The position numbers were made by a program, and so were the translations under genes. A stretch of DNA of 64,000 nucleotides from Effusibacillus lacus (GTDB lineage Bacteria; Bacillota; Bacilli; Tumebacillales; Effusibacillaceae): positions 62,001 through 126,000 of the forward strand of contig NZ_BDUF01000086.1 in NCBI RefSeq assembly GCF_002335525.1, in the 5' to 3' direction. This document shows positions 41,602 through 50,458 of the stretch, in pieces. The notes under the pieces are model-generated. The model worked only from the letters and a program-made list of their open reading frames with translations, made no database searches and was not told the DNA's origin. Numbering within the stretch: the stretch's first letter is position 1; every line of letters starts with the position of its first letter.

Positions 41602-43738
41602 TTATTCCCAGCGAACTTACGCTGCAATTGAGAGGGAAGGGGAAGTGCTAATCCCCACTCACTGTTGCTTTTGCGGCATGCAGTGTGGAATGAACATTCG
41701 GGTCGATAAAGACAGCAACCAGGTCTTGGGAGTCGAACCGCGTTATGATTTTCCGATGAATGGCGGCAGGTTGTGTCCGAAAGGGGTGGCTGCCTATCGG
41801 CAGGCGATTCATCCGGAGCGGTTGCTTCGGCCGCTGATTCGGAAAAACGGACAGCTGGTTGAGTCCGCATGGGACGAAGCGATGGATTTGATCGTATCCA
41901 AAATTCGGGACATCCAAGGCAAATACGGAAAAGACGCCTTTGGCATTTATTCCGGATCCTCGATGACCAACGAAAAGTGTTATCTGGTAGGGAAATTTGC
42001 CCGCATTGGATTGGGTACCAAACATATTGATTACAACGGCCGGTACTGCATGTCCTCAGCGGCTGCGGGTTTCAATCAAACCCTGGGAATTGACCGCGGG
42101 GGGACCAATCCTTGGAGCGATATCAAATTTGCCGATGTGCTCCTGATTGCCGGTTCCAATACAGCTGAATGCCATCCTTTGTCGATGCCTTATGTCTGGG
42201 GGGCAAGGGACAACGGGGCGAAATTGATCGTGGTGGACCCGCGTCAAACCAAGACGGCACTGGTGGCCGACATTCACCTGAATTTGAAGCCCGGTACCGA
42301 TCTGGCGTTGGTCAACGGGCTGATTCACGTTCTCATCAAGGAAGACATGATCAATCATGAATTTGTCAAAAACCATACGTCCGGGTTTGAAGATCTGAAA
42401 GCAATGGCGGAAAAGTACCCGCCTGAAGTCGCGGCCCGGATCACCGGACTGCCAAAAGAGCGAATCGTGGAAGCGGCAAGGATATTCGGTCAGGCCAAGA
42501 ACGGAATGGTCTTGTTTGCGCGGGGTGTGGAACAGCATGCCAAAGGTTCTGACAGCGTATCCAATTACACCAATTTGTGCCTGATCACGGGGAAAATTGG
42601 CCGCAAAGGATCCGGGGTTGCCACCTTCACCGGTCAAGGCAACGGACAAGGCGGTCGTGAACACGGACAGAAAGCTGACCAACTCCCCGGATACCGTAAA
42701 ATCACAGACCCGGAAGCCCGCAAATACATTGCCGGAGTTTGGGGTGTTGACGAGAGCGAGATCCCCGGTCCCGGCATATCCGCTTTCGAATTGTTAAAAG
42801 CTCTTGGCAAGGAGGTCAAGGGACTGCTTCTGATCTGCAGCAATCCAATGGTGTCGGCTCCCAGCCTCGGAGATGTGAAGCAATACCTTACAAGTCTGGA
42901 GTTTTTTGTGTGCATGGACTTCTTTCTCTCCGAGTCGGCCGAACTGGCGGATGTGGTTCTGCCCTCCACCGTCTGGATTGAAGACAACGGGACGACCACC
43001 AATGTGGAGGGGCGCGTCATTCGCATCAACGGTATTGACAAAACCCCGGGAGAAGCAAGACGCGATTGGGAAGTGTTGTGCGAGTTGGCGGATCGTTTGG
43101 GGAGAGGCCAATTCTTCCGGTACAATTCCCCGCAAGAAATCTTTGACGAGTTACGGGTGGCAAGTCGCGGCGGAATTGCCGATTATTTCGGCATCACGTA
43201 TGAAAAAATCGAAAAAATGGATGGAGTGTTCTGGCCCTGTCCATCGGTGGAACACGAGGGAACACCGCGACTGTTTGAGGATCGGAAATTCAATTTTCCG
43301 GATGGCAAGGCACGTCTGCTGGCTTTTGAACATAAAGGCCCCAACGAGGATGTGGACCAGGAGTATCCCCTGCTTCTGACAACAGGACGAGTGGTGTACC
43401 ACTATCTAAGCGGCAATCAAACACGCCGGATTGATTCCCTCCGGGACAAATGTCCCGACCCCTATGTGGAAATCCATCCCGAAACAGCAAAAAGGTATGG
43501 GATTGAGAACGGCCACTACGTCAAAATCAGCAGTCGACGGGGCTACATAGTGGTACCTGCAAAAATCACCAAAATCACCCGTCCGGACATGGTGTTTGTT
43601 CCTTACCATTGGGGCAAGACTCTGGCCATCAACAACCTGACAAATCCGGCCCTGGATCCGAAATCCAAAATTCCGGAATTCAAAGTGTGTGCGGTAAAGA
43701 TAGAACCGACCAAGCAGCAGGAGGTGCGGCATGGCTAA
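41579..43738 (+). CDS. Molybdopterin oxidoreductase, Nas/Nap-like nitrate reductase catalytic subunit
   Basis: A 719-residue bis-MGD enzyme. The N-terminal [4Fe-4S] motif is C29-x2-C32-x3-C36 ... C66 (FCGMQCGMN, LCPKG). Cys157 in DYNGRYCMSSAAAG is the expected molybdenum ligand, as in the NasC/NasA/NapA group rather than the Asp of NarG or Sec of formate dehydrogenases. GSNTAECHPLSM and the C-terminal LTTGRVVYHYLSGNQTRR are cofactor-binding blocks. No twin-arginine signal, so cytoplasmic. ATG 41579 has GGAGG 8 bases upstream. With a NarK-like carrier in the operon, nitrate is the likely substrate; a formate dehydrogenase role is less likely. Confidence 0.85.
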   Translation: MPHPQNADYSQRTYAAIEREGEVLIPTHCCFCGMQCGMNIRVDKDSNQVLGVEPRYDFPMNGGRLCPKGVAAYRQAIHPERLLRPLIRKNGQLVESAWDEAMDLIVSKIRDIQGKYGKDAFGIYSGSSMTNEKCYLVGKFARIGLGTKHIDYNGRYCMSSAAAGFNQTLGIDRGGTNPWSDIKFADVLLIAGSNTAECHPLSMPYVWGARDNGAKLIVVDPRQTKTALVADIHLNLKPGTDLALVNGLIHVLIKEDMINHEFVKNHTSGFEDLKAMAEKYPPEVAARITGLPKERIVEAARIFGQAKNGMVLFARGVEQHAKGSDSVSNYTNLCLITGKIGRKGSGVATFTGQGNGQGGREHGQKADQLPGYRKITDPEARKYIAGVWGVDESEIPGPGISAFELLKALGKEVKGLLLICSNPMVSAPSLGDVKQYLTSLEFFVCMDFFLSESAELADVVLPSTVWIEDNGTTTNVEGRVIRINGIDKTPGEARRDWEVLCELADRLGRGQFFRYNSPQEIFDELRVASRGGIADYFGITYEKIEKMDGVFWPCPSVEHEGTPRLFEDRKFNFPDGKARLLAFEHKGPNEDVDQEYPLLLTTGRVVYHYLSGNQTRRIDSLRDKCPDPYVEIHPETAKRYGIENGHYVKISSRRGYIVVPAKITKITRPDMVFVPYHWGKTLAINNLTNPALDPKSKIPEFKVCAVKIEPTKQQEVRHG

Positions 43739-44300
43739 GGTGCTCTATATCGATTTTGAGCGCTGCATCGGTTGTCGGGCCTGTATGCTTGGATGTGAGG
43801 AATGCAGCGGACACGATCACTTATCTCGAATGTTTGTCGATGAATTGAACCCCGGGGAAACAGTTGCGACTTCCCCCACCCCCTGCATGCACTGCGTTCA
43901 GCCCGCCTGCGCCGAATCCTGTCCGGTTCAGGCCATTCAGGTAACGGAAGATGGAGCGGTGCTCTCCGCATCCCACGAAAAATGCATCGCCTGCAAAAAC
44001 TGCACCTACGCTTGTCCGTTTGGCATCCCTAGAGTGGATGAACAACGGAAAATCATGTATAAGTGTGATCTCTGTTACGACCGGACGTCCAAAGGAAGGC
44101 CGCCTATGTGCGTAAGCGTATGCCCGACCGATACCATACAGTTTCTGGACGAAGCGGAAGCAAAAGCAAAACTGGACAAACAGGTTCAGTTCAAGTGGGA
44201 TTTTGGCGGAACGGTAATTGAAACCCGGACGGTCATCGGAATTCCTGACCTCCAAACCCACCGGTACGGCTATAACGAAGTGACGGAGGATGTGCTATGA
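43731..44300 (+). CDS. Four-cluster ferredoxin-type electron-transfer subunit (NrfC/DmsB-like)
   Basis: A 189-residue protein with four Cys groups typical of four [4Fe-4S] clusters: CIGCRACMLGC, CMHCVQPACAESCPV, CIACKNCTYACPF and CDLCYDRT with CVSVCPTD. It wires the membrane cytochrome or Rieske protein to the molybdenum subunit. It overlaps the preceding gene by 8 bases and the next by 4. No Tat signal, matching a cytoplasmic location with the catalytic subunit. Confidence 0.93.
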   Translation: MAKVLYIDFERCIGCRACMLGCEECSGHDHLSRMFVDELNPGETVATSPTPCMHCVQPACAESCPVQAIQVTEDGAVLSASHEKCIACKNCTYACPFGIPRVDEQRKIMYKCDLCYDRTSKGRPPMCVSVCPTDTIQFLDEAEAKAKLDKQVQFKWDFGGTVIETRTVIGIPDLQTHRYGYNEVTEDVL

Positions 44301-44818
44301 TCAAACGATTTGAGAAATACCTGCGTGATATATCGCTAAACATCAGACGGGAAACGGAACTGGACATGAACAGGCGGGGGTTCGTCGCCGCTTCCCTTGG
44401 ACTGATCGCGGTTTTTTTCCTGAGTTCCATTCCCTTTGTTGCGCAAGCATACCGGAAGACAGTGGAGGAAAAGCCCGATCGCATCAAAATTGCCGGACCG
44501 GATGAACTCAGGGTGGGAGACAGCAAAACCTTTGCCTACCCCAATCCGAACGATCCCGCCATTCTGGTCAGAGTTTCGGAGAAAGAGTACAGGTCCTATC
44601 ATATCAAATGCACTCATTTGCAGTGTCCGATCTATTGGGACAAAACATCGGGAAAACTGATGTGTCCCTGCCACAACGGGTTTTTTTCGGTGGAAGACGG
44701 TTCCGTATTGGCCGGGCCGCCTCAGCGGTCTCTCCCGTCCATTAAATTGTCGATTAAGAAAGACGGCATTTATGCGGTCGGTGTCATTCATGGAACTCAC
44801 GGAGGGAAAACTGTATGA
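44297..44818 (+). CDS. Membrane-anchored Rieske [2Fe-2S] protein
   Basis: A 173-residue protein: cytoplasmic N-terminus, twin Arg (R26-R27 in MNRRGFVAASLG), one hydrophobic helix (about 29-50) and a Rieske domain with ligands C105/H107 (CTHLQC) and C123/H126 (CPCHNGFF); Cys110 and Cys125 can form the usual disulfide. The twin Arg before the anchor suggests Tat export of the folded domain to the outside face, like quinol oxidase Rieske proteins. It overlaps both neighbours by 4 bases, so it belongs to the nitrate reductase complex. Confidence 0.92.
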   Translation: MIKRFEKYLRDISLNIRRETELDMNRRGFVAASLGLIAVFFLSSIPFVAQAYRKTVEEKPDRIKIAGPDELRVGDSKTFAYPNPNDPAILVRVSEKEYRSYHIKCTHLQCPIYWDKTSGKLMCPCHNGFFSVEDGSVLAGPPQRSLPSIKLSIKKDGIYAVGVIHGTHGGKTV

Positions 44819-45006
44819 AAATGGCGTGGTGGGTTTTCATTTTTTATCTCATTGTCACAACCGTTTTGGTTCAGTATATGGTGGAAAGTTTTATGGCCCA
44901 GCATTATTCGGTTTTGCCCTATTACGGGGCTGCTTTGGCGTTTATGCTGGTGACTGCATGGCTTACCTACATGTTCTTTATGAACATGGAACAATCGAGG
45001 GAATAG
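44815..45006 (+). CDS. Small two-helix membrane subunit
   Basis: A 63-residue protein with two transmembrane helices (about 4-24 and 36-57) and no cofactor ligands apart from one His. Its start overlaps the Rieske stop by 4 bases, which argues for a structural or assembly subunit of the same complex. I recognise no family. Confidence 0.75.
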   Translation: MKMAWWVFIFYLIVTTVLVQYMVESFMAQHYSVLPYYGAALAFMLVTAWLTYMFFMNMEQSRE

Positions 45007-45031
45007 TTCTTTCTTAGACAGGAGGATTATT

Positions 45032-46234
45032 ATGGAAACAAAGGGTCGAGTATCGGCACTTGCCTTTTCAACGGTGGCCATGATCATGTCCTTTACGGTG
45101 TGGGCAGTGATTTCGCCTCTTGCCAACCAGCTTCAGGATATCTACGGGTTGACGGCGACGGAGAAAAGTATTTTGGTTGCCACACCGATATTGCTTGGGT
45201 CCCTGCTGAGAATACCCATGGGCATTCTGGCTGATCGCCTCGGGGGAAAGAAGCTTTACGCACTGACCATGCTGTTTCTTACGGTACCGTTGATTGGGGC
45301 CGGATTCTCAAAGTCATATGGGATGTTACTCTTCTGGTCCTTATTCATTGGTTTGGCGGGAACGACGTTTGCCATTGCCATTGCGTATGTTTCCCGGTGG
45401 TACCCTCCGGAGAAACAGGGATTGGTCCTGGGGATAACGGGAATGGGGAATTTCGGAACAGCTGTTGCGGGTTTCACAATTCCCACCATTGCCAATCTCT
45501 TCGGGATTTCTTGGGCGTTTTGGGGACTGGCGATTGCGATTGCGGTAACGGCAGCCCTATTCTGGACAGGTACCCGTGAATTGCCAAGGCCCAAAGTAGG
45601 GAAGACCTTCAGATCGGCTTTCTCCGTGATCCGGTATAAGAAAACCTGGGTATTGTCCCTGTTTTATTTTTTGACTTTCGGTGCATTCGTTTCGTTTGGC
45701 ATCTATTTGCCCGTGCTGCTGCAAGATTTGTTCGGTTTAACATCGGTCGACGCCGGATTCCGGGCAGCCGGATTCGTGGTGGTGGCCACGCTGATGCGGC
45801 CCGTGGGTGGATACCTGGCTGATCGTCTGGGAGCGGGAAGGATCTTGATGTATGTGTTTACGGGTATCCTGGTGGGAGCTTTCCTCCTATCCTTTTTCGC
45901 AGACAACCTTTTCCTGTTTACTGTTGGATGCTTGGGAATAGCCTTGCTGGCTGGTGCCGGCAATGGAGCGATTTTCAAGCTGGTACCGGAAGTGGCTCCA
46001 GTCAACACCGGGGCTGTTACCGGAATCGTGGGTGCCGCCGGCGGCATCGGCGGCTTTTTTCCGCCCATTTTGCTGGGTGCTGTAAAAGATGTAACGGGTG
46101 CTTATTTCTTTGGTTTTTTACTGTTAGGAGCATACGCCCTTATCTGTCTGGTTGTAAACGCCGTTGAATTCCAGGGGCCTCAAATCAGAAGCATGAAGTG
46201 GACTGCAGGGCGAAAAAAGATTAAGGGAAAATAA
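45032..46234 (+). CDS. NarK-type nitrate/nitrite MFS transporter
   Basis: A 400-residue twelve-helix MFS carrier. Features of the NarK/NasA group are LRIPMGILADRLGGKK in the first half (MFS loop 2-3), the nitrate-signature-like glycine-rich segments GMGNFGTAVAGF and GAAGGIGGFFPPILLG, and the conserved Arg in the membrane helices. It imports nitrate or exchanges nitrate for nitrite. AGGAGG precedes ATG 45032, 25 bases after the small subunit. Its presence is the best evidence that the operon handles nitrate. Confidence 0.92.
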   Translation: METKGRVSALAFSTVAMIMSFTVWAVISPLANQLQDIYGLTATEKSILVATPILLGSLLRIPMGILADRLGGKKLYALTMLFLTVPLIGAGFSKSYGMLLFWSLFIGLAGTTFAIAIAYVSRWYPPEKQGLVLGITGMGNFGTAVAGFTIPTIANLFGISWAFWGLAIAIAVTAALFWTGTRELPRPKVGKTFRSAFSVIRYKKTWVLSLFYFLTFGAFVSFGIYLPVLLQDLFGLTSVDAGFRAAGFVVVATLMRPVGGYLADRLGAGRILMYVFTGILVGAFLLSFFADNLFLFTVGCLGIALLAGAGNGAIFKLVPEVAPVNTGAVTGIVGAAGGIGGFFPPILLGAVKDVTGAYFFGFLLLGAYALICLVVNAVEFQGPQIRSMKWTAGRKKIKGK

Positions 46235-46240
46235 GGTAAG

Positions 46241-46270
46241 CCGGAATGATCCATCGGATCATTCCGGTTT
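46241..46270. terminator. Terminator between the nar-like operon and the hemoglobin gene
   Basis: CCGGAATGATCC (46241-46252) pairs with GGATCATTCCGG (46256-46267) across three bases; short T/A tails flank it on both strands, between convergent genes. Confidence 0.8.
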
Positions 46271-46664
46271 ACTCTGCTTCTTCCTCTGTATTAATCATAT
46301 GATGGGCAGTCTGTACCAGACGCTCCCAGACGTAGTCGCGAATCTCGCCTTCCAGTTTGATGTCATCCATCGCCTGCCGCATGCAGGACAACCAAGCTTC
46401 TGCCCGCTTTGGTGTTACAGGAAAGGGCATATGGCGGACCCGCAGCATCGGGTGTCCAAACTCCTGGCTGAAGAGAGGAGGTCCGCCGAGAAACTGGGTC
46501 AGAAACAGATACTGTTTTCGCTCCGTCTCTTTCCAATCCCCGGGAAAGATGGGAAAGAGGTCAGGGTGAACCCGGACACGGGCATAGAACGCTTTGACCA
46601 GTTGGCGAACCGTTTGTTCGCCGCCGATCATTTCGTACGGGCTAACGTTTGGGTCGTAGTTCAT
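46269..46664 (-). CDS. Group II truncated hemoglobin
   Basis: A 131-residue 2-on-2 globin, similar to B. subtilis YjbI and mycobacterial GlbO. The proximal His is His78 in LRVRHMPFPV, and FYARVRVHPDLFPIFPGD supplies the distal B10 Tyr region. It binds O2 and NO in the cytoplasm. ATG 46664 has AAGGAGA at 5 bases; the frame extends 12 codons further but without a good site. Its position facing the nitrate reductase operon fits protection from nitric oxide formed during nitrate respiration, which is inference. Confidence 0.92.
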   Translation of the reverse strand: MNYDPNVSPYEMIGGEQTVRQLVKAFYARVRVHPDLFPIFPGDWKETERKQYLFLTQFLGGPPLFSQEFGHPMLRVRHMPFPVTPKRAEAWLSCMRQAMDDIKLEGEIRDYVWERLVQTAHHMINTEEEAE

Positions 46665-46734
46665 GGGGGTCTCCTTCACAAAAACATTTATGTATATCAT
46701 TTCACCACATTCATTTTTTTATATCAATCCGATT

Positions 46735-46752
46735 TTCTGTAATATTACAGAA
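46735..46752. promoter_or_regulatory. Perfect 18-bp palindrome between divergent hemoglobin and TAXI genes
   Basis: TTCTGTAAT and ATTACAGAA abut to form a perfect palindrome about 70-80 bases from each start codon and just upstream of the TAXI -35 box. It looks like an operator; the regulator is unknown. Confidence 0.5.
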
Positions 46753-46756
46753 TAGA

Positions 46757-46786
46757 TTGCTTAATCCGCATACCTAATAGTATTAT
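46757..46786 (+). promoter_or_regulatory. Promoter of the TAXI-TRAP operon
   Basis: TTGCTT (46757-46762) and TATTAT (46781-46786) are spaced 18 bases, starting four bases after the palindrome. Confidence 0.6.
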
Positions 46787-46827
46787 AGGGACGTATACCA
46801 ACATAGAATGAGGGGGTCATTCAAGGC

Positions 46828-47853
46828 ATGAACAAAAAGAAATGGCTTTTAGGGTTGGCATCTACTTTAACGTTGTCGCTTGCCCTTGCTGGTTGCGGCG
46901 GTGGCACCAACCAGGGGAATAATCAAGGGAATCAAGGCGGGGCCAAACCTGCTGAGAACAAACCTGCTGCCGGACAGCAAATGACTATTGCAACCGGTGG
47001 AACCGCAGGAACCTACTACCCGCTTGGCGGCGGTATCGCTCAAATTCTTAAGAACAAAGCGAATATTAATGCGAACGCTCAAACGACCGGTGCTTCTGTA
47101 GAAAATATGCGCCTGCTGAAAGACGGTTCCGTTGATATTGCTTTCACCCAAGGGGACATTGCTGAATATGCAGCCAAAGGAACCATGATGTTTGAAAAGG
47201 GTGGCGCCATCAAGAATTTCAAGGCTCTGGCTGCGTTGTATCCGGAAACCATTCAATTGGTCGTTCCTGCGAACAGCCCGATCAAAACGATCGCCGACCT
47301 GAAAGGCAAGAAGGTTTCCGTTGGCGCTCCGGGAAGCGGTACGGAAGCGAATGCCCAACAGATTCTTGAAGTTTACGGTTTGAAGTTTGAAGATCTGAAA
47401 GTTCAACGTTTGTCTTTTGCAGAGTCCACCAGCGGTTTGAAAGACGGAACACTGGATGCAGCTTTTGTAACCGCAGGTACACCGACCTCCGCTGTTTCCG
47501 AGCTTGGCGCAACCAAAGGCGTCCGGATCCTGGAAGTGGATGCAGACCATGCAAAGAAGCTCATTGACAAGTATCCTTATTATGCTGTACAAAAGATTCC
47601 CGGCAAGACCTATACCGGTCAGGATACAGATGTGAACACAGTAGCGGTCCAGTCCATGCTGGTTGTCCGTGCTGACCTTGATGAGAAGACCGTCTATGAC
47701 GTAACAAAAGCTATCTTCGAAAATCTTGATCAGTTGGGCAATGTTCATGCTAAAGGGAAAGAAGTGAAGCTGGAGAAAGCGCTGAGCGGTGTAAGCATTG
47801 AAGTTCACCCAGGTGCGGCCAAGTACTACTCCGAAAAGGGAGTCAAGAAGTAA
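46828..47853 (+). CDS. TAXI-family TRAP transporter solute-binding lipoprotein
   Basis: A 341-residue protein. The signal peptide ends in the lipobox LALAGC (Cys near 23), followed by a Gly/Asn/Gln linker. The mature part has TAXI hallmarks: MTIATGGTAGTYYPLGGGIAQIL, then DIAFTQGDIAEYA and GAPGSGTEANAQQIL. It binds a small acid outside the membrane for the fused permease downstream; reported ligands include glutamate and other carboxylates, so the ligand is undetermined. AGGGGG precedes ATG 46828. Confidence 0.94.
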   Translation: MNKKKWLLGLASTLTLSLALAGCGGGTNQGNNQGNQGGAKPAENKPAAGQQMTIATGGTAGTYYPLGGGIAQILKNKANINANAQTTGASVENMRLLKDGSVDIAFTQGDIAEYAAKGTMMFEKGGAIKNFKALAALYPETIQLVVPANSPIKTIADLKGKKVSVGAPGSGTEANAQQILEVYGLKFEDLKVQRLSFAESTSGLKDGTLDAAFVTAGTPTSAVSELGATKGVRILEVDADHAKKLIDKYPYYAVQKIPGKTYTGQDTDVNTVAVQSMLVVRADLDEKTVYDVTKAIFENLDQLGNVHAKGKEVKLEKALSGVSIEVHPGAAKYYSEKGVKK

Positions 47854-47857
47854 GACA

Positions 47858-47885
47858 ACCGGGGGCCTGTCCCCCGGTACTTTTT
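47858..47885 (+). terminator. Intercistronic hairpin after the binding-protein gene
   Basis: ACCGGGGG (47858-47865) pairs with CCCCCGGT (47871-47878), then ACTTTTTC. A partial terminator here would keep the binding protein in excess over the permease. Confidence 0.75.
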
Positions 47886-47896
47886 CGTTTGACGGT

Positions 47897-48442
47897 ATGA
47901 TGGCTATGAAAGGCAGGCAATTCCTAATATGGCTTACTGGAATCATAGTAATTATATGGGCGTTGAACGTACCCTTCCTAACCTCATTGGCAATCAAAGA
48001 CGGTAACAGTGGACAGGTGTTGCTGTCGCTGCCGATGAAACCTGATGACAGTTTTTCACTTCGTTACATTCATTCCATTCACCGGACCACCGTAATTGAA
48101 AAGTACTACATTGATGAACATTTGAATCTTGTTGTTGACGAGATGATATTTGATTCTTATGGTGTTGGAATTCCCTCCGAGCTTGAACCCGGACAGCAAT
48201 TGGCAATGGAGAATGGAAAGTTTATCCTTCGGAACGTCAATCGAAAATTGCCTTATTTTGACCAGAGGATCGGGCAGGAGATTGCAAATCATGTTCTGAT
48301 GGTGAAGGGAAGGGAAATTCCCTTGTCGTGGATCAGCCTGCCGGGTTCTTCTGTCCGTTTTCAGGCTATCAGGGAGACATCGCTGCAATATTTCGAAAGG
48401 GGGTTGTCGCAATGGCTGAACAAAAGGATCCTGAAACCATGA
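47897..48442 (+). CDS. DUF1850 protein
   Basis: A 181-residue protein with an N-terminal membrane anchor (about 11-32) and an extracytoplasmic domain with the DUF1850 pattern LRYIHSIHRTTVIEKYYID and DSYGVGIPSE. DUF1850 genes commonly sit between TAXI binding proteins and fused TRAP permeases, as here, though their role is unclear. The start is uncertain: ATG 47897, 47900 or 47906, all with weak binding sites. The 3' end overlaps the permease gene by 31 bases. Confidence 0.8.
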   Translation: MMAMKGRQFLIWLTGIIVIIWALNVPFLTSLAIKDGNSGQVLLSLPMKPDDSFSLRYIHSIHRTTVIEKYYIDEHLNLVVDEMIFDSYGVGIPSELEPGQQLAMENGKFILRNVNRKLPYFDQRIGQEIANHVLMVKGREIPLSWISLPGSSVRFQAIRETSLQYFERGLSQWLNKRILKP

Positions 48443-50361
48443 ATCAAGCTGAAATCCAGAAATTGATCAGTGAATACGACCGGGAATCCTCATTTCGGGA
48501 AGTTTCGGGGGCGGTTCGCTGGTTTGTTACCCTATTTGCCATTGCCTTCACTTTGTACCAACTCAGTATTTCAACGTTTCTTCTGGTTCCGGACCAGATT
48601 GCCCGAGCCGTCCACTTAGCTTTCGGACTGGGTCTTATTTTCCTGCTGTTCCCTTTCCGGAAAGTTACCAGCCGGCATAGCATCCCGATTTGGGATTGGA
48701 TCTTGGCGCTGCTCGGTGTGGGAGTAGGCCTGTACTGGTTGATTGAGTATGAAGGATTGGTCCAGCGAGTGGGCGATTATACCAACACGGACTTCATCAT
48801 AGGCGGTTTGACCATTCTGCTGGTGATGGAAGCGGCCCGTCGGGTTGTAGGCTGGCCGATCGTTATTATTGCAGGCACATTTTTGCTGTATGCCTTGTAT
48901 GGTAAATATCTTCCAGGCTTCTTTACGTACCGGGGAGTAACCATTGAACGTCTGATCAGCCATATGTATTACACCACCGAAGGGATTCTGGGGGTGCCGC
49001 TGGGGGTTTCCGCCAGCTTCATCTTCCTGTTCATCCTGTTCGGCGCATTTCTGGAAAAAACCGGTGTAGGGGATTATTTTAACGACCTGGCTTTGGCCAT
49101 CGCCGGCAAGCGCATTGGCGGACCTGCAAAGGTCACCGTGTTTTCCAGTGCACTGCAGGGAACAATCAGTGGAAGTTCGGTTGCCAATGTGGTGCAGTCA
49201 GGTGCCTTTACCATTCCTTTGATGAAACGTCTGGGTTACCGTTCCGAGTTTGCCGCAGGTGTGGAAGCTTCCTCTTCAACAGGTGGACAGATCATGCCTC
49301 CGATTATGGGAGCGGCTGCCTTCCTGATGGCAGAATTTATCGGAGTTCCTTATTGGGACATTGCAAAAGCCGCGGCCATTCCTGCTATCCTGTTCTTTGC
49401 GGGCATCTGGATGATGGTGCATTTTGAAGCTCGCAAAACGGGATTGCGCGGACTTACCGAGGAGGAAATGCCAAACCGCAAAGAAGTATTCAAGAAAATC
49501 TATCTGCTGCTTCCGATTGTGGTCATCATTGTGGCTTCCAGCGTAGGCGTGACACCGATCCGCTCTGCATTATACGGTATTGTCTCGACGGTATTTGTGG
49601 GAGCTTTCCGGAAAGAAACCCGTATGTCGTTAAAGGATATCCTGATTGCTTTCGAAAACGGGGCCAAAGCGGCCCTCGGTGTTGTAGCTGCAACTGCATG
49701 TGCCGGTATAATCGTCGGTGTAGTTACGCTGACGGGGCTGGGACTCAAGTTTGCCAACGGACTGCTTGACCTTGCGGGCGGTTTGATCATTCCGACCCTG
49801 ATCTTGACGATGATTGCATCGTTGATCTTGGGGATGGGGGTTCCAACCACCGCCAATTATATTATTACATCTACAATTGCGGCACCAGCCATCATCGCTT
49901 TGGGTTATCCTGCTTTGTCTGCCCACATGTTTACATTCTACTTCGGGATTGTGGCGGACATCACGCCGCCAGTGGCTTTGGCTGCCTTTGCCGCATCGGG
50001 CATCGCGCGAAGCAAGCCAATTCGGACAGGTGTCGAGTCAACCCGTCTGTCGATTTCAGCCTTTATCATTCCTTACATCTTCGTGTTTGCTCCGGAAATT
50101 CTGTTGGTTGACACGACCTTCGGAGAAGCGACATGGATGTTTGTGAAGGCATTCATCGGGATGCTGGGCGTCAGTGCCGGCTTAATCGGGTTTTGGTTGC
50201 GGCGTATGCCTGGATGGGAGCGAATTATTACAGTAGCAGCCGGTCTGCTGCTGATTGTTCCCGGCTTACTGACGGATATCATTGGTCTTGGCACCTTGGC
50301 TCTTGTGTTATTGGTGCAATATTTGCAGACGCGCAACAAAGAAGCAGGCATAAACAATTAG
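48412..50361 (+). CDS. TRAP transporter fused 4TM-12TM permease
   Basis: A 649-residue membrane protein combining the small (DctQ-like, about 1-190) and large (DctM-like, about 190-600) TRAP subunits, the architecture that pairs with TAXI proteins. Recognisable segments are GTISGSSVANVVQSGAFTIP and LGMGVPTTANYIITSTIAAP, the substrate/ion hairpins of the large subunit. Uptake is usually Na+- or H+-driven. ATG 48412 has AGGGGG upstream and lies inside the end of the DUF1850 gene. Confidence 0.94.
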   Translation: MAEQKDPETMNQAEIQKLISEYDRESSFREVSGAVRWFVTLFAIAFTLYQLSISTFLLVPDQIARAVHLAFGLGLIFLLFPFRKVTSRHSIPIWDWILALLGVGVGLYWLIEYEGLVQRVGDYTNTDFIIGGLTILLVMEAARRVVGWPIVIIAGTFLLYALYGKYLPGFFTYRGVTIERLISHMYYTTEGILGVPLGVSASFIFLFILFGAFLEKTGVGDYFNDLALAIAGKRIGGPAKVTVFSSALQGTISGSSVANVVQSGAFTIPLMKRLGYRSEFAAGVEASSSTGGQIMPPIMGAAAFLMAEFIGVPYWDIAKAAAIPAILFFAGIWMMVHFEARKTGLRGLTEEEMPNRKEVFKKIYLLLPIVVIIVASSVGVTPIRSALYGIVSTVFVGAFRKETRMSLKDILIAFENGAKAALGVVAATACAGIIVGVVTLTGLGLKFANGLLDLAGGLIIPTLILTMIASLILGMGVPTTANYIITSTIAAPAIIALGYPALSAHMFTFYFGIVADITPPVALAAFAASGIARSKPIRTGVESTRLSISAFIIPYIFVFAPEILLVDTTFGEATWMFVKAFIGMLGVSAGLIGFWLRRMPGWERIITVAAGLLLIVPGLLTDIIGLGTLALVLLVQYLQTRNKEAGINN

Positions 50362-50377
50362 GAATTGTTCATATAAT

Positions 50378-50406
50378 AGGAGGCCAGCAGGGCCTCCTTA
50401 TTTTTT
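50378..50406 (+). terminator. Terminator of the TAXI-TRAP operon
   Basis: AGGAGGCC (50378-50385) pairs with GGCCTCCT (50391-50398), then TATTTTTT. Confidence 0.88.
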
Positions 50407-50458
50407 GCTATAATTGGAAATACCGCAATAAACCGAATGTGGCAGGAGGGTAAATGAT

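Noticed and set aside
46867-47997. Long minus-strand frame (376 codons) opposite the TAXI binding protein
   Set aside because: Composition is that of a shadow frame; the plus-strand gene has signal peptide, lipobox and family motifs.
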